From the NCBI GenBank assembly GCA_016176335.1, contig JACOXI010000003.1:310001-374000 (forward strand): a stretch of DNA of 64,000 nucleotides, given 5' to 3'. Below the pieces are notes generated by a model that had not been told where the DNA came from, did not search any database, and saw nothing but the letters and a program-made list of their open reading frames with translations. Of the stretch, positions 49,829 through 58,358 are shown in pieces; position 1 is the first letter of the stretch, and the number at the start of each line of letters is the position of its first letter. This stretch comes from Candidatus Daviesbacteria bacterium. Lineage in GTDB: Bacteria > Patescibacteria > Microgenomatia > Daviesbacterales > UBA10151. Made by a program: the position numbers and the translations under genes.

Positions 49829-50751
49829 GGTTTAGGGTATAGAGTTTTGAAGAATTCAATTGTTTTTTTAAGACCTTCTTTTAAATCTACTTTTGCTTCC
49901 CAGCCTAGCTCTCTCTTAATTTTTTGGGAAGATGCAACCAGTTTGGGTACATCGCCCTGCCTCTCGCCTTTATCATCAATTGGTACAGCGTATCCTATCA
50001 GGTTAAAAATCTCTTTTACAACATCTATTACCTTCATTCCCGTTTCGGTCCCGACATTGTAAATATTTAACCCTGACAAAGAGAGAGGCATTATATGTGC
50101 TGCTGCCAAATCATCAATATAGATGAAATCCCGGACTTGTTCCCCTTTCCAAAATAGAGGAACCGGCTGTTTGGAAAGAACTGCTTTTACAAAATTTGGG
50201 ATGGCGTGTGTTTCCGGATCATGTAATTCTCCGGGGCCATATGGGTTAAAATATCGCAAAATTGCCACATCAAAATTAAAAAGATGATGGTATAGACTAC
50301 AAAATTGTTCTGTTGTAACTTTTGTAATCCCATACGGGTTTTCCTGCACCCCTTGCGGATCATCTTCTGTGATAGGTAATTTTTTGGGAGTACCATAAAC
50401 ACAGGCGCTTGAGGAAAAGATAATTTTTTTAACTTGCGTTTTTTTCATCGCTTCTAAAAGTTTGACTCCACCCAAGATATTATTTTGGGCAAACTCTGCG
50501 GGGTTTCTAATAGATTCCGAAACCTCAATAAAGCTTGCCATGTGGATTACCCCGTCATGACCGGGTAAAATTTTTTCAATAGAAGGTTGATCTAGGAGAT
50601 CTGCCTGTATAAAAGTTGCTCTTTTATCAATCAGTTCTTTTTTTCCTGTAGACAAATTATCAACAACTGTGACAATATGACCTTGCTTAAGTAGCAGTTT
50701 TGTTACATGAGATCCTACAAAACCGGCACCACCTGTAACAAGTATTTTCAT
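49825..50751 (-). CDS. NAD-dependent sugar-nucleotide epimerase (GalE-like)
   Basis: This 308-residue short-chain dehydrogenase of the extended type has the NAD motif VTGGAGFVGSHVTKLL, the SSSACVYGTPKKLPITED segment, and the catalytic YGITK (Tyr-x3-Lys). RYFNPYGPGELHDPETHAIPNFVKAVL is typical of UDP-glucose/UDP-GlcNAc 4-epimerases. It would interconvert galactose- and glucose-type sugar nucleotides for surface glycans. A TAAAAT -10 box lies about nine bases upstream of the ATG. The exact substrate cannot be set from sequence. Confidence 0.88.
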   Translation of the reverse strand: MKILVTGGAGFVGSHVTKLLLKQGHIVTVVDNLSTGKKELIDKRATFIQADLLDQPSIEKILPGHDGVIHMASFIEVSESIRNPAEFAQNNILGGVKLLEAMKKTQVKKIIFSSSACVYGTPKKLPITEDDPQGVQENPYGITKVTTEQFCSLYHHLFNFDVAILRYFNPYGPGELHDPETHAIPNFVKAVLSKQPVPLFWKGEQVRDFIYIDDLAAAHIMPLSLSGLNIYNVGTETGMKVIDVVKEIFNLIGYAVPIDDKGERQGDVPKLVASSQKIKRELGWEAKVDLKEGLKKTIEFFKTLYPKP

Positions 50752-50816
50752 ATAAGGTTCATTTTATCACACTATATAACATACATTAGTTCATTGCTGT
50801 GATAACATACTTAGTG

Positions 50817-52346
50817 ATGAAAAAATTAATCGTCTTCGTTTTATTAATAGGAGTTATTTTCAAGCTATCTTTATCCTCGGACGGTCGCTTTCTTTTTAAT
50901 ATGGATAATGCAAGAGATTTAATTGATGTAAGAGAAATGATAGTTTTAAAAAAATTACGTCTTATCGGACCTTCAACCGCGATAGAAGGTTTTTTTAACG
51001 GTCCGGCCTGGTATTATTTGCTGGCAATACCTTTTGTACTTTCTCAAGGTGATCCTTATTCAACCATTATTTTACAGATTATATTCTGGGTAATTGGCGG
51101 ATATTTTCTTTTAAAGATTGTTTCAAAATGGAGTATGTTTTTGGTAGTCCCCATTGGTTTTTTATGGATTGCATCTGATTATATTAACTTGGCCACATCT
51201 TATGTTTTTAATCCAAATCCGATCACACTGCTTACCCCGCTTTTTATATATCTACTTTATAAATATACAGAAACAAACAAGTTGATTTTTGCAGCATTAA
51301 CTTTTTTGTTAGGCGGGTTATTTTTTAATTTTGAGATGAATTTTGGGATTTTTATACCGGTAATAATTTTCTTTAGTATTTTGTTGTCAAAAAAAGCATA
51401 TTTTTTAAAAGGTTTAAATTTTTGGATTGGAGCTTCCTTTTATGTTATTTGTCTTATGCCACAAATTATTTTTAATTTTAAACATAACCTTTTAATATCG
51501 AATGCAGTAATAAATCATCTGCAGCGTGAAAGCAAAAGTGTTGATTTTCCTAATCGTTTTCAAAGTACAACCTCCATTTTTTATAATATTTTTATACCGA
51601 CTATTTTAAACAGAAAATTACTCGCCTTTGCTATTTTAATCTTTTCAATGCCTGTTTTGTTAAAATTTATTCGACAGGGTCATAAAGACCCTATAGTTAT
51701 TATAAGTTTATGCTATATTTTTATTCCCTTTACTTTCTACCTATTCTTGCCTGTTACTGTTAGTCCCTGGCATCTTGGTGGAATAATGTCAGCATCGATT
51801 ATTTTAGTTGGTTTTCTTTTAAGAAAACTGTGGGAATTTAATTTAGCAGGAAAATTAATATCTTTAAGTTTAGCGATTTTAATCTTCTATTTTTCATTAT
51901 TTAATATTTTTAAATTTCTTCTTGTTGATATAAAAATTCCCAATATGGATCCTGCGCTTTTTAAGAATGAAGTAGCGGCAATAGATTACGTTTATAAATA
52001 TGCTAATGGCAAAAATTTTAAAGTTTATACATACCTTCCTTCGATAATAGATTACCCCTATCAGTATTTGATCTGGTGGTACGGATTAAAGGAATACGGT
52101 TTCTTGCCGATAGAATATGCTTATGCGAAGAATAAACCCGAGTATATTTCCAACAAAGCAAAATTTTCGGAAACAGAAGAAAAGTTAAAACTTAGAGAGA
52201 ATTCGAACTTGATTTTTTTGATCAAAGAGCCCAATAGAAATTACACCCGTTTCGGTTGGGAGGGAGATTTTGTAAAATTTGAGACTGTGGATAAACACAT
52301 GGTAGGGCCTTTGGAAATTGAGGTAAAAACTGAAGTTAGTCAATAG
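50817..52346 (+). CDS. GT-C-like multi-membrane protein, DxDxxRD group (3)
   Basis: The protein has 509 residues from the ATG at 50817 (MKKLIVFVLLIGVIF); a GTG six codons earlier is possible. It has about ten helices. FNMDNARDLIDVREMI, then RLIGPSTAIEGFFNGPAWYYLLAIPFVL, matches the acidic first-loop pattern of the 42072 and 45113 products, though it is more diverged. The C-terminal outer part has Tyr-rich YPYQYLIWWYGLKEYG. A role in sugar transfer is inferred. It overlaps the end of tsaE by 11 bases (convergent). Confidence 0.7.
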   Translation: MKKLIVFVLLIGVIFKLSLSSDGRFLFNMDNARDLIDVREMIVLKKLRLIGPSTAIEGFFNGPAWYYLLAIPFVLSQGDPYSTIILQIIFWVIGGYFLLKIVSKWSMFLVVPIGFLWIASDYINLATSYVFNPNPITLLTPLFIYLLYKYTETNKLIFAALTFLLGGLFFNFEMNFGIFIPVIIFFSILLSKKAYFLKGLNFWIGASFYVICLMPQIIFNFKHNLLISNAVINHLQRESKSVDFPNRFQSTTSIFYNIFIPTILNRKLLAFAILIFSMPVLLKFIRQGHKDPIVIISLCYIFIPFTFYLFLPVTVSPWHLGGIMSASIILVGFLLRKLWEFNLAGKLISLSLAILIFYFSLFNIFKFLLVDIKIPNMDPALFKNEVAAIDYVYKYANGKNFKVYTYLPSIIDYPYQYLIWWYGLKEYGFLPIEYAYAKNKPEYISNKAKFSETEEKLKLRENSNLIFLIKEPNRNYTRFGWEGDFVKFETVDKHMVGPLEIEVKTEVSQ

Positions 52347-52755
52347 TTATCAATCGTTTATTCCCTTCTAATTTTGCTATAGTTATTTTAGTTGTATTTT
52401 TTGGCAAGATTTTCTTTATTTTGCCTGCCCATTCAATTAGGACAATATTTTTTGGATTTGACCAAGTATCATGAAGCCCAAGTTGTTTTAAATCTTTTAA
52501 TTTTTCCAGTCTGTATAAATCAACATGGAAGAGGAAATTGTTGGAATTGGGAATTTGGTGTTGGCGGATTAAGATAAAAGTGGGGGAGATGATTTTTTCC
52601 TTAATACCCAATCCTTGTGCAAATCCCTGGGTAAACATGGTCTTGCCTGCTCCTAATTCACCAAAAAGTCCAATAACTCCACCTTGAAAATTTTTAGCCA
52701 GTTTTTTGGCAAGGTCTTTAGTTTCTTTTTCCGAATATGTTAAATATTGCTTCAC
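52336..52755 (-). CDS. tsaE: tRNA threonylcarbamoyladenosine biosynthesis ATPase TsaE
   Basis: The protein has 139 residues from GTG 52755; the longer frame upstream lies within the preceding gene. Walker A is GLFGELGAGKTMFTQGFAQGLG, followed by SPTFILIRQHQI, FHVDLYRLEKLKDLKQLGL and IVLIEWAGKI, all standard for TsaE. It works with TsaB and TsaD to make t6A at position 37 of ANN-decoding tRNAs. It is the last gene of the minus-strand prfB-ftsEX run and overlaps the preceding gene by 38 bases. The short TsaB is encoded near 58.4 kb. Confidence 0.92.
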   Translation of the reverse strand: MKQYLTYSEKETKDLAKKLAKNFQGGVIGLFGELGAGKTMFTQGFAQGLGIKEKIISPTFILIRQHQIPNSNNFLFHVDLYRLEKLKDLKQLGLHDTWSNPKNIVLIEWAGKIKKILPKNTTKITIAKLEGNKRLITID

Positions 52756-53950
52756 GTAAATCCTTACTTCGTAAGTATACAAAAGCAAAAAGGCCAATTC
52801 CACAAGCTGTCATGAAAAGCCCAACCCAGTTTAAATAATTTGTCCGACTTTCACCTTTGACTACCGTTTGTCGGTTGCTTGATGTTGTGGCTTTTGCGGC
52901 AGGAGTAGCTATCTTAATATATTTTTCTAATGAATATTCCGCATCTTTTAAGGATATGGGCGTATCTTTCTTTCTTTGGCTTCCCGTTACACCCAAGACT
53001 TCACTATCATCTTCTTCCTCAAGTATAACTTCTTGTGCATTTATTTTTATAACTGACTCGTTACTCCAACTTAAGGATCCATCTTCTGTATATCTTCCTA
53101 CTTTAAAAATATACTCCCCTGCCCCTTCATATCCGGAGTCTAAAATATCCGGTCGGATTTCTAAATTACCCGACCAATTTCCTTCTCCATTAGTGGTAAT
53201 TTTATATTGATCTTGATATTTTATGCTGTTTTTTATCCAACTGTTTCCAACTTTTGTCAGGCCGAAATAATTTGTTCCATCTTTCTTTTTAAATGCTCCC
53301 TTAAGATAAAAAGTGGTATTGGGTTTGCCGGATAAAGACAAATTAACAACCACATTAAAAGTTTCTGTGGAATCAATTTGAGAGGGGGTATTGGAAATGG
53401 TGAAGGTAGATGAAGAAGAGGTGGTTGAGAAGGGCGATGGGCTGGATGAGGAGTTGGGGGATGGGGAAGTAGATGGAGTTGGGGAGGGAGTTGGAGAGGG
53501 TGTGGTAAAAGCTATGGTAATATCTTTAGGTGTTTGTTGGTCAGAAGATACTTGGCTATAGCCAGAACTTGTGTAACGTCTTATCCTTAATTTATAAGCA
53601 CCCAATCCAGGATATTCTGTAGATGTTGGGGTACCGACTTTACCTTGGACAGAACCGTTCCATGTTTGGCCAGAAACGATGGTAATAGGAAAATATTGCG
53701 TTCCAGTAGAGCCACTGTACCAACTGTTATTATTATAAGTTTCTCCAAAGTAATTTATAGAGCCATCCTTAAATAAATCAATTCTTAAGTAATTTGTGCC
53801 AGCAGATGCTCCTGTGACAGAGACATTAATATCAAAAGTTTGATCTGAAATAGATGAGGGAATATTGGAAGTTGTGACTGTGACAGCGAAAACGGGTCTT
53901 ACCCCAAAAAAGAGGAAAAAACAAGTAAGAATGAGTAATGTGATTCTCAC
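52718..53950 (-). CDS. Surface protein with two tandem beta domains and C-terminal anchor
   Basis: The 410-residue protein has a signal peptide (ITLLILTCFFLFFGVRPVFA). Two related domains of about 115 residues follow. The first runs from TTSNIPSSISDQTFDINVSV to about residue 150 and the second from TISNTPSQIDSTETFNVVVN to about 305; both contain NYFG, NSW, NGSV or SGNL, and a LGAYKLRIRRYT or AGEYIFKVGRYT strand. A Pro/Ser/Thr linker joins them. After an acidic stretch with SEVLGV comes one membrane helix (WVGLFMTACGIGLFAFVYL) and a basic end. The fold looks immunoglobulin-like; the ligand is unknown. It lies next to the FtsX-M23 genes. Confidence 0.78.
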   Translation of the reverse strand: MRITLLILTCFFLFFGVRPVFAVTVTTSNIPSSISDQTFDINVSVTGASAGTNYLRIDLFKDGSINYFGETYNNNSWYSGSTGTQYFPITIVSGQTWNGSVQGKVGTPTSTEYPGLGAYKLRIRRYTSSGYSQVSSDQQTPKDITIAFTTPSPTPSPTPSTSPSPNSSSSPSPFSTTSSSSTFTISNTPSQIDSTETFNVVVNLSLSGKPNTTFYLKGAFKKKDGTNYFGLTKVGNSWIKNSIKYQDQYKITTNGEGNWSGNLEIRPDILDSGYEGAGEYIFKVGRYTEDGSLSWSNESVIKINAQEVILEEEDDSEVLGVTGSQRKKDTPISLKDAEYSLEKYIKIATPAAKATTSSNRQTVVKGESRTNYLNWVGLFMTACGIGLFAFVYLRSKDLREAIFNIFGKRN

Positions 53951-53972
53951 TACCTTAATAGTAGATCAAAAA

Positions 53973-55163
53973 TTAGGGGATATGCCAATACAAAGTAACT
54001 ATATCGCTATTATCATGATCCAATAACACCCCTTTTCCTACAGTTCCTGTTAAGTAACAGGCATTGGAGTCTGAAAACTCATAAGCCATCCCGTCTGCAA
54101 CAGCCTTGATTGGATATCCAGAGGGGTTGGCAATGTCTAAGCCAGTATGTGGCGGCCAGCCGGGAATATAATCTGATCCAGATGCCCCATAAAGAGTAGT
54201 TATATCTCCATAACAGGAACTGGTAAAATTACATTTGTTACCAGAGTAGTTATCAAGTGGTGAACCGAACTGAGAATTTATGTAAGGCTTTGGATCTACT
54301 TTATTTTCCCGTCCTACTACATTATTATTTTCCACTCTGGCATTGGTCATTACTTCAAAGTGTAGATGGGGTCCTGTGGAACATCCGGAATTACCAACAG
54401 ATGCAATTACCTCTCCTTTTTTAACAGGTCCTTTTTTTACACCTACCCCGCTTAAGGCACGTCTAATAGAGTCGGTATCTGCTCTAAGCTGAGCAATTAA
54501 ACCTTGATAGCGAGCTTCATCGTTTTTGGTAATTGCCAAAAGTTCATCCTTGGCCTTTTTTTGTTGAGTCAGTTGATCCTTATAAACAGATAATTCTTTA
54601 TTTAATTTTTCCGCCTCTTGTTGTCTTGTTTCCTTATCCTGTTTTTGTTCGTTGTAAGCAAGTTTGGTAGCTTGCAGCTCATATAATTTTTTCTTATCAT
54701 AAGCTTGGGCAACCTGGATGTATTTTAATCTCTCAATTAGTTCAGCAAAACCGTGTGAGGAAAAAAGTAGATCAAAGGTAGTGACGGCATTACCGTATTT
54801 ATAGGTTTGAATAATTCTTTTTAATAAAATTTCGGAAAGTGTATCCAAAGTTTTGGAAATCCTGTCAATTCTTCCTGATAAATCATTAATCTCCCTTTCT
54901 AATTTTTCAATTTTTAAACTCGTTTCCTCAATTTTTAAAGTTGTAACCTTAGTTTGCCCATCAATGATGGTAAGCTGTGATTGTAAAGTCTTTTCCGTGC
55001 CTCTCACTTGTTGCAGTTGAGCTTCAAGTTTTTGGATCTCTGCCTGTTTTTCCTGAAGTTGTTTTGATAGATCATCTTGAGATTGTGCGGATACGCCAAG
55101 CGTAAACAAAAGATTGATGAATGAGAAGATAAAGATGAAAAACAAGAGGGAAACTTTTCTCAT
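53973..55163 (-). CDS. EnvC-like coiled-coil protein with circularly permuted M23 (LytM) domain
   Basis: The protein has 396 residues from the ATG at 55163 (MRKVSLLFFIFIFSFINLLF, signal peptide). Residues 25-245 are a long coiled coil like EnvC/PcsB. The catalytic part has all M23 motifs but in swapped order. First come KKGEVIASVGNSG and STGPHLHFEVM, normally the end of the domain. Then DPKPYI is followed by HTGLDIANPSGYPIKAVADG and VLLDHDNSDIVTLYWHIP, normally its beginning and middle; the protein stops there. Zinc ligands His/Asp (HTGLD), HLH and the WHIP His are all present. It follows ftsE-ftsX, whose products activate such hydrolases at division. No frameshift is needed to explain the order. 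Confidence 0.88.
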   Translation of the reverse strand: MRKVSLLFFIFIFSFINLLFTLGVSAQSQDDLSKQLQEKQAEIQKLEAQLQQVRGTEKTLQSQLTIIDGQTKVTTLKIEETSLKIEKLEREINDLSGRIDRISKTLDTLSEILLKRIIQTYKYGNAVTTFDLLFSSHGFAELIERLKYIQVAQAYDKKKLYELQATKLAYNEQKQDKETRQQEAEKLNKELSVYKDQLTQQKKAKDELLAITKNDEARYQGLIAQLRADTDSIRRALSGVGVKKGPVKKGEVIASVGNSGCSTGPHLHFEVMTNARVENNNVVGRENKVDPKPYINSQFGSPLDNYSGNKCNFTSSCYGDITTLYGASGSDYIPGWPPHTGLDIANPSGYPIKAVADGMAYEFSDSNACYLTGTVGKGVLLDHDNSDIVTLYWHIP

Positions 55164-55182
55164 TTGGTGTAAAAATACTCCC

Positions 55183-56055
55183 TTATATCTTAAGGTAACG
55201 CCTAACTGCACCCAAGGAGCCTAATCCTCCAATGACACAAGCCATAAGTAGCACCACTCCCAGTAATGCCATCATGAAGACGGGATTAACCGGCAGCATT
55301 TTTACTTCTCCCAAGTATCCTTGCAAAAATGGAGTAAAGTACCAAAGTAAAATATAAATAATTATCCAGGATGATACGGCACCTGCAACTCCATAAAACA
55401 TACCCTCCAAAATAAAAGGGTTTCTGACAAAGGATGAGGATGCCCCCAAAAGCCTCATTGTTTCTATCTCTCCTCTTCGAAGCCTTATTTTAAAACCTAT
55501 TATCATCAAAATCACCAGCATAGAAAATATCAGCAGGAATCCAACTATGGAGCCGCCCACCAGTCGTATAATAGTTGTGATGGCGGTTAAGGTTTCAATA
55601 ACATCCACTGGTACTATTACCTCGGAAACCACCGGCTCTTTACTTACAATTTGGGCGATAGGTTTCAAATCGTCAGGGCTTTTGGTAGATACTTCCAAAG
55701 AAGCCGGCAGTATATTGGCGGTCACCAACTCCAAGAGAGTTGGGTCATTTTTATTTTTCTCACGGTAAATTTCCAAAGCTTCCTGTTTTGAAACAAATTT
55801 TGTTGCAATAACCCTTGCTTCTGCCTTTAGGGCATTTTCAATTGTTGAAACATCCTGATCGGTTGTACCCTCTTTGAAAAAAACAATTATTTGAGGTTTA
55901 CTTTCAAAAAATCGTAGAGCTTGCTGTGATCCTGCTGCAACCAAAAGAAAAGCAAGGAGCGCAAAAAAAGTTAAAAACATCACCATTGAGGCGGCAATTG
56001 CCTGAATTGGAGTTCTTCTAATATTTCTTTTGGCAAACTCAAAAGATCTACTCAT
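55183..56055 (-). CDS. ftsX: Cell division protein FtsX
   Basis: This 290-residue protein has the FtsX layout: a first helix after a basic start (RNIRRTPIQAIAASMVMFLTFFALLAFLL), an outer domain (KPQIIVFFKEGTTDQDVSTIENAL and onward to about 150), and three further helices (IIRLVGGSIVGFLLIFSMLVIL, YGVAGAVSSWIIIYILLW, FMMALLGVVLLMACVIGGLG). RLRRGEIETMRLLGASSSFVRNPFILEG is the conserved cytoplasmic loop. With FtsE it passes ATP-driven signals to a peptidoglycan hydrolase, here probably the M23 protein encoded 19 bases downstream. Overlaps ftsE by eight bases. Confidence 0.94.
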   Translation of the reverse strand: MSRSFEFAKRNIRRTPIQAIAASMVMFLTFFALLAFLLVAAGSQQALRFFESKPQIIVFFKEGTTDQDVSTIENALKAEARVIATKFVSKQEALEIYREKNKNDPTLLELVTANILPASLEVSTKSPDDLKPIAQIVSKEPVVSEVIVPVDVIETLTAITTIIRLVGGSIVGFLLIFSMLVILMIIGFKIRLRRGEIETMRLLGASSSFVRNPFILEGMFYGVAGAVSSWIIIYILLWYFTPFLQGYLGEVKMLPVNPVFMMALLGVVLLMACVIGGLGSLGAVRRYLKI

Positions 56056-56722
56056 ATTTACCCTCCTTGCTGTCTTTTACAATTTTGCCGGTTTTTAAGA
56101 CAACAACCCTTCTTTTTAAGGTATTTACAATTTCCTGATTGTGGGTGGCCATGATAATTGTTGTACCCCAGGAGTTTATTTCATTTAAAAGTTGGATTAC
56201 CCCCCAGGCTGTTTTAGGGTCCAAATCTCCTGTTGGTTCATCTGCCAAAAGAACATCAGGTTTCCCTACAATAGCTCTGGCAATTGCAGTTCTTTGTGCT
56301 TCTCCTCCCGAAAGTTGTCTTGGGAAAAGATTTCTTTTATCCCAAATTTCAACCAGTTTTAAAATATGCTCAACTCCTTTTTCAATTTCTTTATTGCTTT
56401 TTCCCCGAACTTCCAAAGCAAGAGCAACATTTTCAAAAACGGTTCTCTCGTCCAGCAGCTTAAAATCTTGGAAAACTACCCCGACTCTTCTCCTCAAATG
56501 GGGAATTTCTTTATGCGGCAGTTTTGTTAAATCCCTTTTATCAAGATATACTTTTCCAGATGTTGGTAGTAGTTCTCTGGTTAAGATTCGAAGGAGTGTA
56601 GATTTGCCAGCACCGGAGGGTCCCACTATAAAAACAAATTCGCCCTGTTTTATCTCTAAGGAGATATCATCTAAAGCGATGGAGGAGCCAAATTTTTTTG
56701 TGACAGATTCGAAGACAATCAT
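56048..56722 (-). CDS. ftsE: Cell division ATP-binding protein FtsE
   Basis: This 224-residue ABC ATPase has Walker A VGPSGAGKSTLLRILTR, Q-loop VVFQDFKLLDERTVFENVALAL (an FtsE-like phrase), signature LSGGEAQRTAIARAI, Walker B VLLADEPTGDLD and switch His MATHNQEIV. It partners FtsX at the division site. The short C-terminus and the neighbouring ftsX set it apart from LolD-like proteins. The start directly follows the small anchored-protein gene. Confidence 0.95.
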   Translation of the reverse strand: MIVFESVTKKFGSSIALDDISLEIKQGEFVFIVGPSGAGKSTLLRILTRELLPTSGKVYLDKRDLTKLPHKEIPHLRRRVGVVFQDFKLLDERTVFENVALALEVRGKSNKEIEKGVEHILKLVEIWDKRNLFPRQLSGGEAQRTAIARAIVGKPDVLLADEPTGDLDPKTAWGVIQLLNEINSWGTTIIMATHNQEIVNTLKRRVVVLKTGKIVKDSKEGKYE

Positions 56723-57166
56723 TCATTTAATCTCTTCTATTTTACCAACATCCATTAACCAACCTTCTTTAATGGCTTTTTGGGTTTCACCGAAAACTTT
56801 CACTTTTTTATCTTCATATTGAGACAAATCTACAACAGAGGAGGTAAGGGCAACAGGTACAGCTCCTTCCCGCGCAAGCAAATGTGTGCCTTCAACATAC
56901 TCTGTCGGATTTTTAGGTTGCGGTCTGGCTTGAATTGTACCTTCCGCAAAATCCCTGAAAGTTCTGGTATCTTGTTGTGGAGCGGCAGGGGTTTTATTAG
57001 CACCCAACGGGGATATATTGGCTCCACTACCTTTGGAAGAAAGAATATAGCCTGTGACCGTACCCAATAAAATAGCAGCTACCGCCACTACAATCAGCAT
57101 CCTGATAGGGCTCATGTTGGAAAAATGCTTGGTGATATTTTCATAAGGTGTGGTCTTTTCTTCCAT
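56723..57166 (-). CDS. Small membrane-anchored protein with OB-like end
   Basis: The 147-residue protein has one membrane helix (MLIVVAVAAILLGTVTGYIL, residues 23-42) after a short cytoplasmic start. An unstructured Gly/Pro/Gln-rich stretch follows. The end, VDLSQYEDKKVKVFGETQKAIKEGWLMDVGKIEEI, looks like a small beta-barrel (OB-like). I know no family name. It lies between prfB and ftsE, with no gap to the latter, so a link to division or export is possible by context only. Confidence 0.72.
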   Translation of the reverse strand: MEEKTTPYENITKHFSNMSPIRMLIVVAVAAILLGTVTGYILSSKGSGANISPLGANKTPAAPQQDTRTFRDFAEGTIQARPQPKNPTEYVEGTHLLAREGAVPVALTSSVVDLSQYEDKKVKVFGETQKAIKEGWLMDVGKIEEIK

Positions 57167-57202
57167 TGTCTTTCTATATTAACAATAAATTGAGTAATTT
57201 GT

Positions 57203-58279
57203 CTATCCTGTATTTTGAACTTTAGTTTCGGCTTCTATGAACTTATCCAAATCCCCATCCAATACTGCATTTGTATCCGAGGTTTCAATTTCTGTCCGTA
57301 GATCCTTAACCATGTGGTATGGATGTAGAACATATGATCTAATTTGGGTACCCCAAGAAGCTTGAGTTGCAGTGCCTTTTAGTTGTTTAGTTAACTGCTC
57401 TTTTTCTCCCTGTTGTTTCTCCCAAAGTTTAGAAAGAAGTAATTTCATAGCACTTTCTCTATTCTGCAACTGCGATCTTTCGGTCTGTGCCGTCACTGTA
57501 AGGCCGGATGGTTTATGCTTAACTCTGACTGCTGTTGAAACTTTGTTAACATTTTGGCCTCCTGCACCACCGGATCTAAAAGCATCAAATTCAATATCTT
57601 TCTCATCAACTGCTATTTCCGAAGATTCAATAACCGGTAAAACTTCAACCAAAGCAAAAGAAGTTTGTCTCAACTTATCTGCATTGAAAGGTGACTGGCG
57701 AACTAATCTGTGTGTACCCCTCTCTCCTTTTAAATAGCCGTAAGCGTAGGGTTCGTGTACAATCATGGAAAAAGTTTTATATCCTGCTTCATCCCCCAGC
57801 ATCTCATCTGTTATTTCAAATTTCCAATCCTTTTTTTCACAATACCTTTGGTACATCCGGGCTAACATTGCTGCCCAATCCATAGCTTCAACCCCGCCTG
57901 CCCCGGAGTGGACGGAGACAATCGCTTCTGACTCGTCGTGCGGGTTCGATAAAAATAATTTTAGCTCCAGTTTATCCAGGATTTCTTCAAGCTCCTTTGT
58001 TTCTTTCTTTAACTCCTCCTCCATTGATACTTCTTCCGAGATTTCCAGGGCATTACTGATTCTTGTCTCCAGACTTTCCAATGTGGATAGTGTTTTTTGC
58101 TTATCTGATAACTTCCTACTGACAGATGATGACTCCTTTTGATCATTCCAAAAATCTTCCTTCATGGTTTGAGCCTCAAGTTGCCTGATGTCCCCACGTA
58201 ATTTATCCAGATCAGTTTGATCGGAAATTTTTTTAAATCTGTTTTGCAAATCTTTTACTTTCTTCTGAACTTCTTCCAT
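57203..58279 (-). CDS. prfB: Peptide chain release factor 2
   Basis: This 358-residue factor ends translation at UGA and UAA. It has the RF2 tripeptide SPF (RLVRQSPFNADKLRQTSFA) rather than the PxT of RF1, and the GGQ motif (RSGGAGGQNVNKVST) that triggers peptide release. The N-terminus is a coiled region starting EEVQKKVKDLQNRFKKI. No programmed frameshift is present or needed: a TATAAT box lies seven bases before the ATG, so there is no room for the upstream part seen in many RF2 genes. Its presence agrees with TGA being used as a stop here. Confidence 0.95.
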   Translation of the reverse strand: MEEVQKKVKDLQNRFKKISDQTDLDKLRGDIRQLEAQTMKEDFWNDQKESSSVSRKLSDKQKTLSTLESLETRISNALEISEEVSMEEELKKETKELEEILDKLELKLFLSNPHDESEAIVSVHSGAGGVEAMDWAAMLARMYQRYCEKKDWKFEITDEMLGDEAGYKTFSMIVHEPYAYGYLKGERGTHRLVRQSPFNADKLRQTSFALVEVLPVIESSEIAVDEKDIEFDAFRSGGAGGQNVNKVSTAVRVKHKPSGLTVTAQTERSQLQNRESAMKLLLSKLWEKQQGEKEQLTKQLKGTATQASWGTQIRSYVLHPYHMVKDLRTEIETSDTNAVLDGDLDKFIEAETKVQNTG

Positions 58280-58286
58280 AGGGGAA

Positions 58287-58292
58287 ATTATA
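58287..58292 (-). promoter_or_regulatory. -10 box of the prfB-ftsEX operon
   Basis: On the minus strand a perfect TATAAT lies seven bases before the prfB ATG. No good -35 box is visible at 16-18 bases. A leaderless transcript of the seven-gene run is predicted. Confidence 0.5.
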
Positions 58293-58358
58293 TTATGAAC
58301 GAGATGAATAATATAGTCCTATGGTTTATATCAGTTTTGAGGTAAAATCTGGGGTATT

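Noticed and set aside
49815..49850. TTAGGG-like telomere repeat
   Set aside because: Only a few irregular units (TTAGGGTTTAGGG) at the end of two convergent genes; it fits the short-period spacer type seen elsewhere in the window.
52756..52803. Longer start for TsaE (MELAFLLLYTYEV...)
   Set aside because: Those codons lie within the preceding gene; the GTG at 52755 gives the usual TsaE N-terminus.
56139..56822. Long plus-strand ORF opposite ftsE
   Set aside because: FtsE has all ABC motifs on the minus strand; the opposite frame is a Ser-rich shadow.
57203..58279. Recoded UGA (alternative genetic code as in Gracilibacteria/SR1)
   Set aside because: Many genes end cleanly in TGA at the expected family length and RF2 is encoded.
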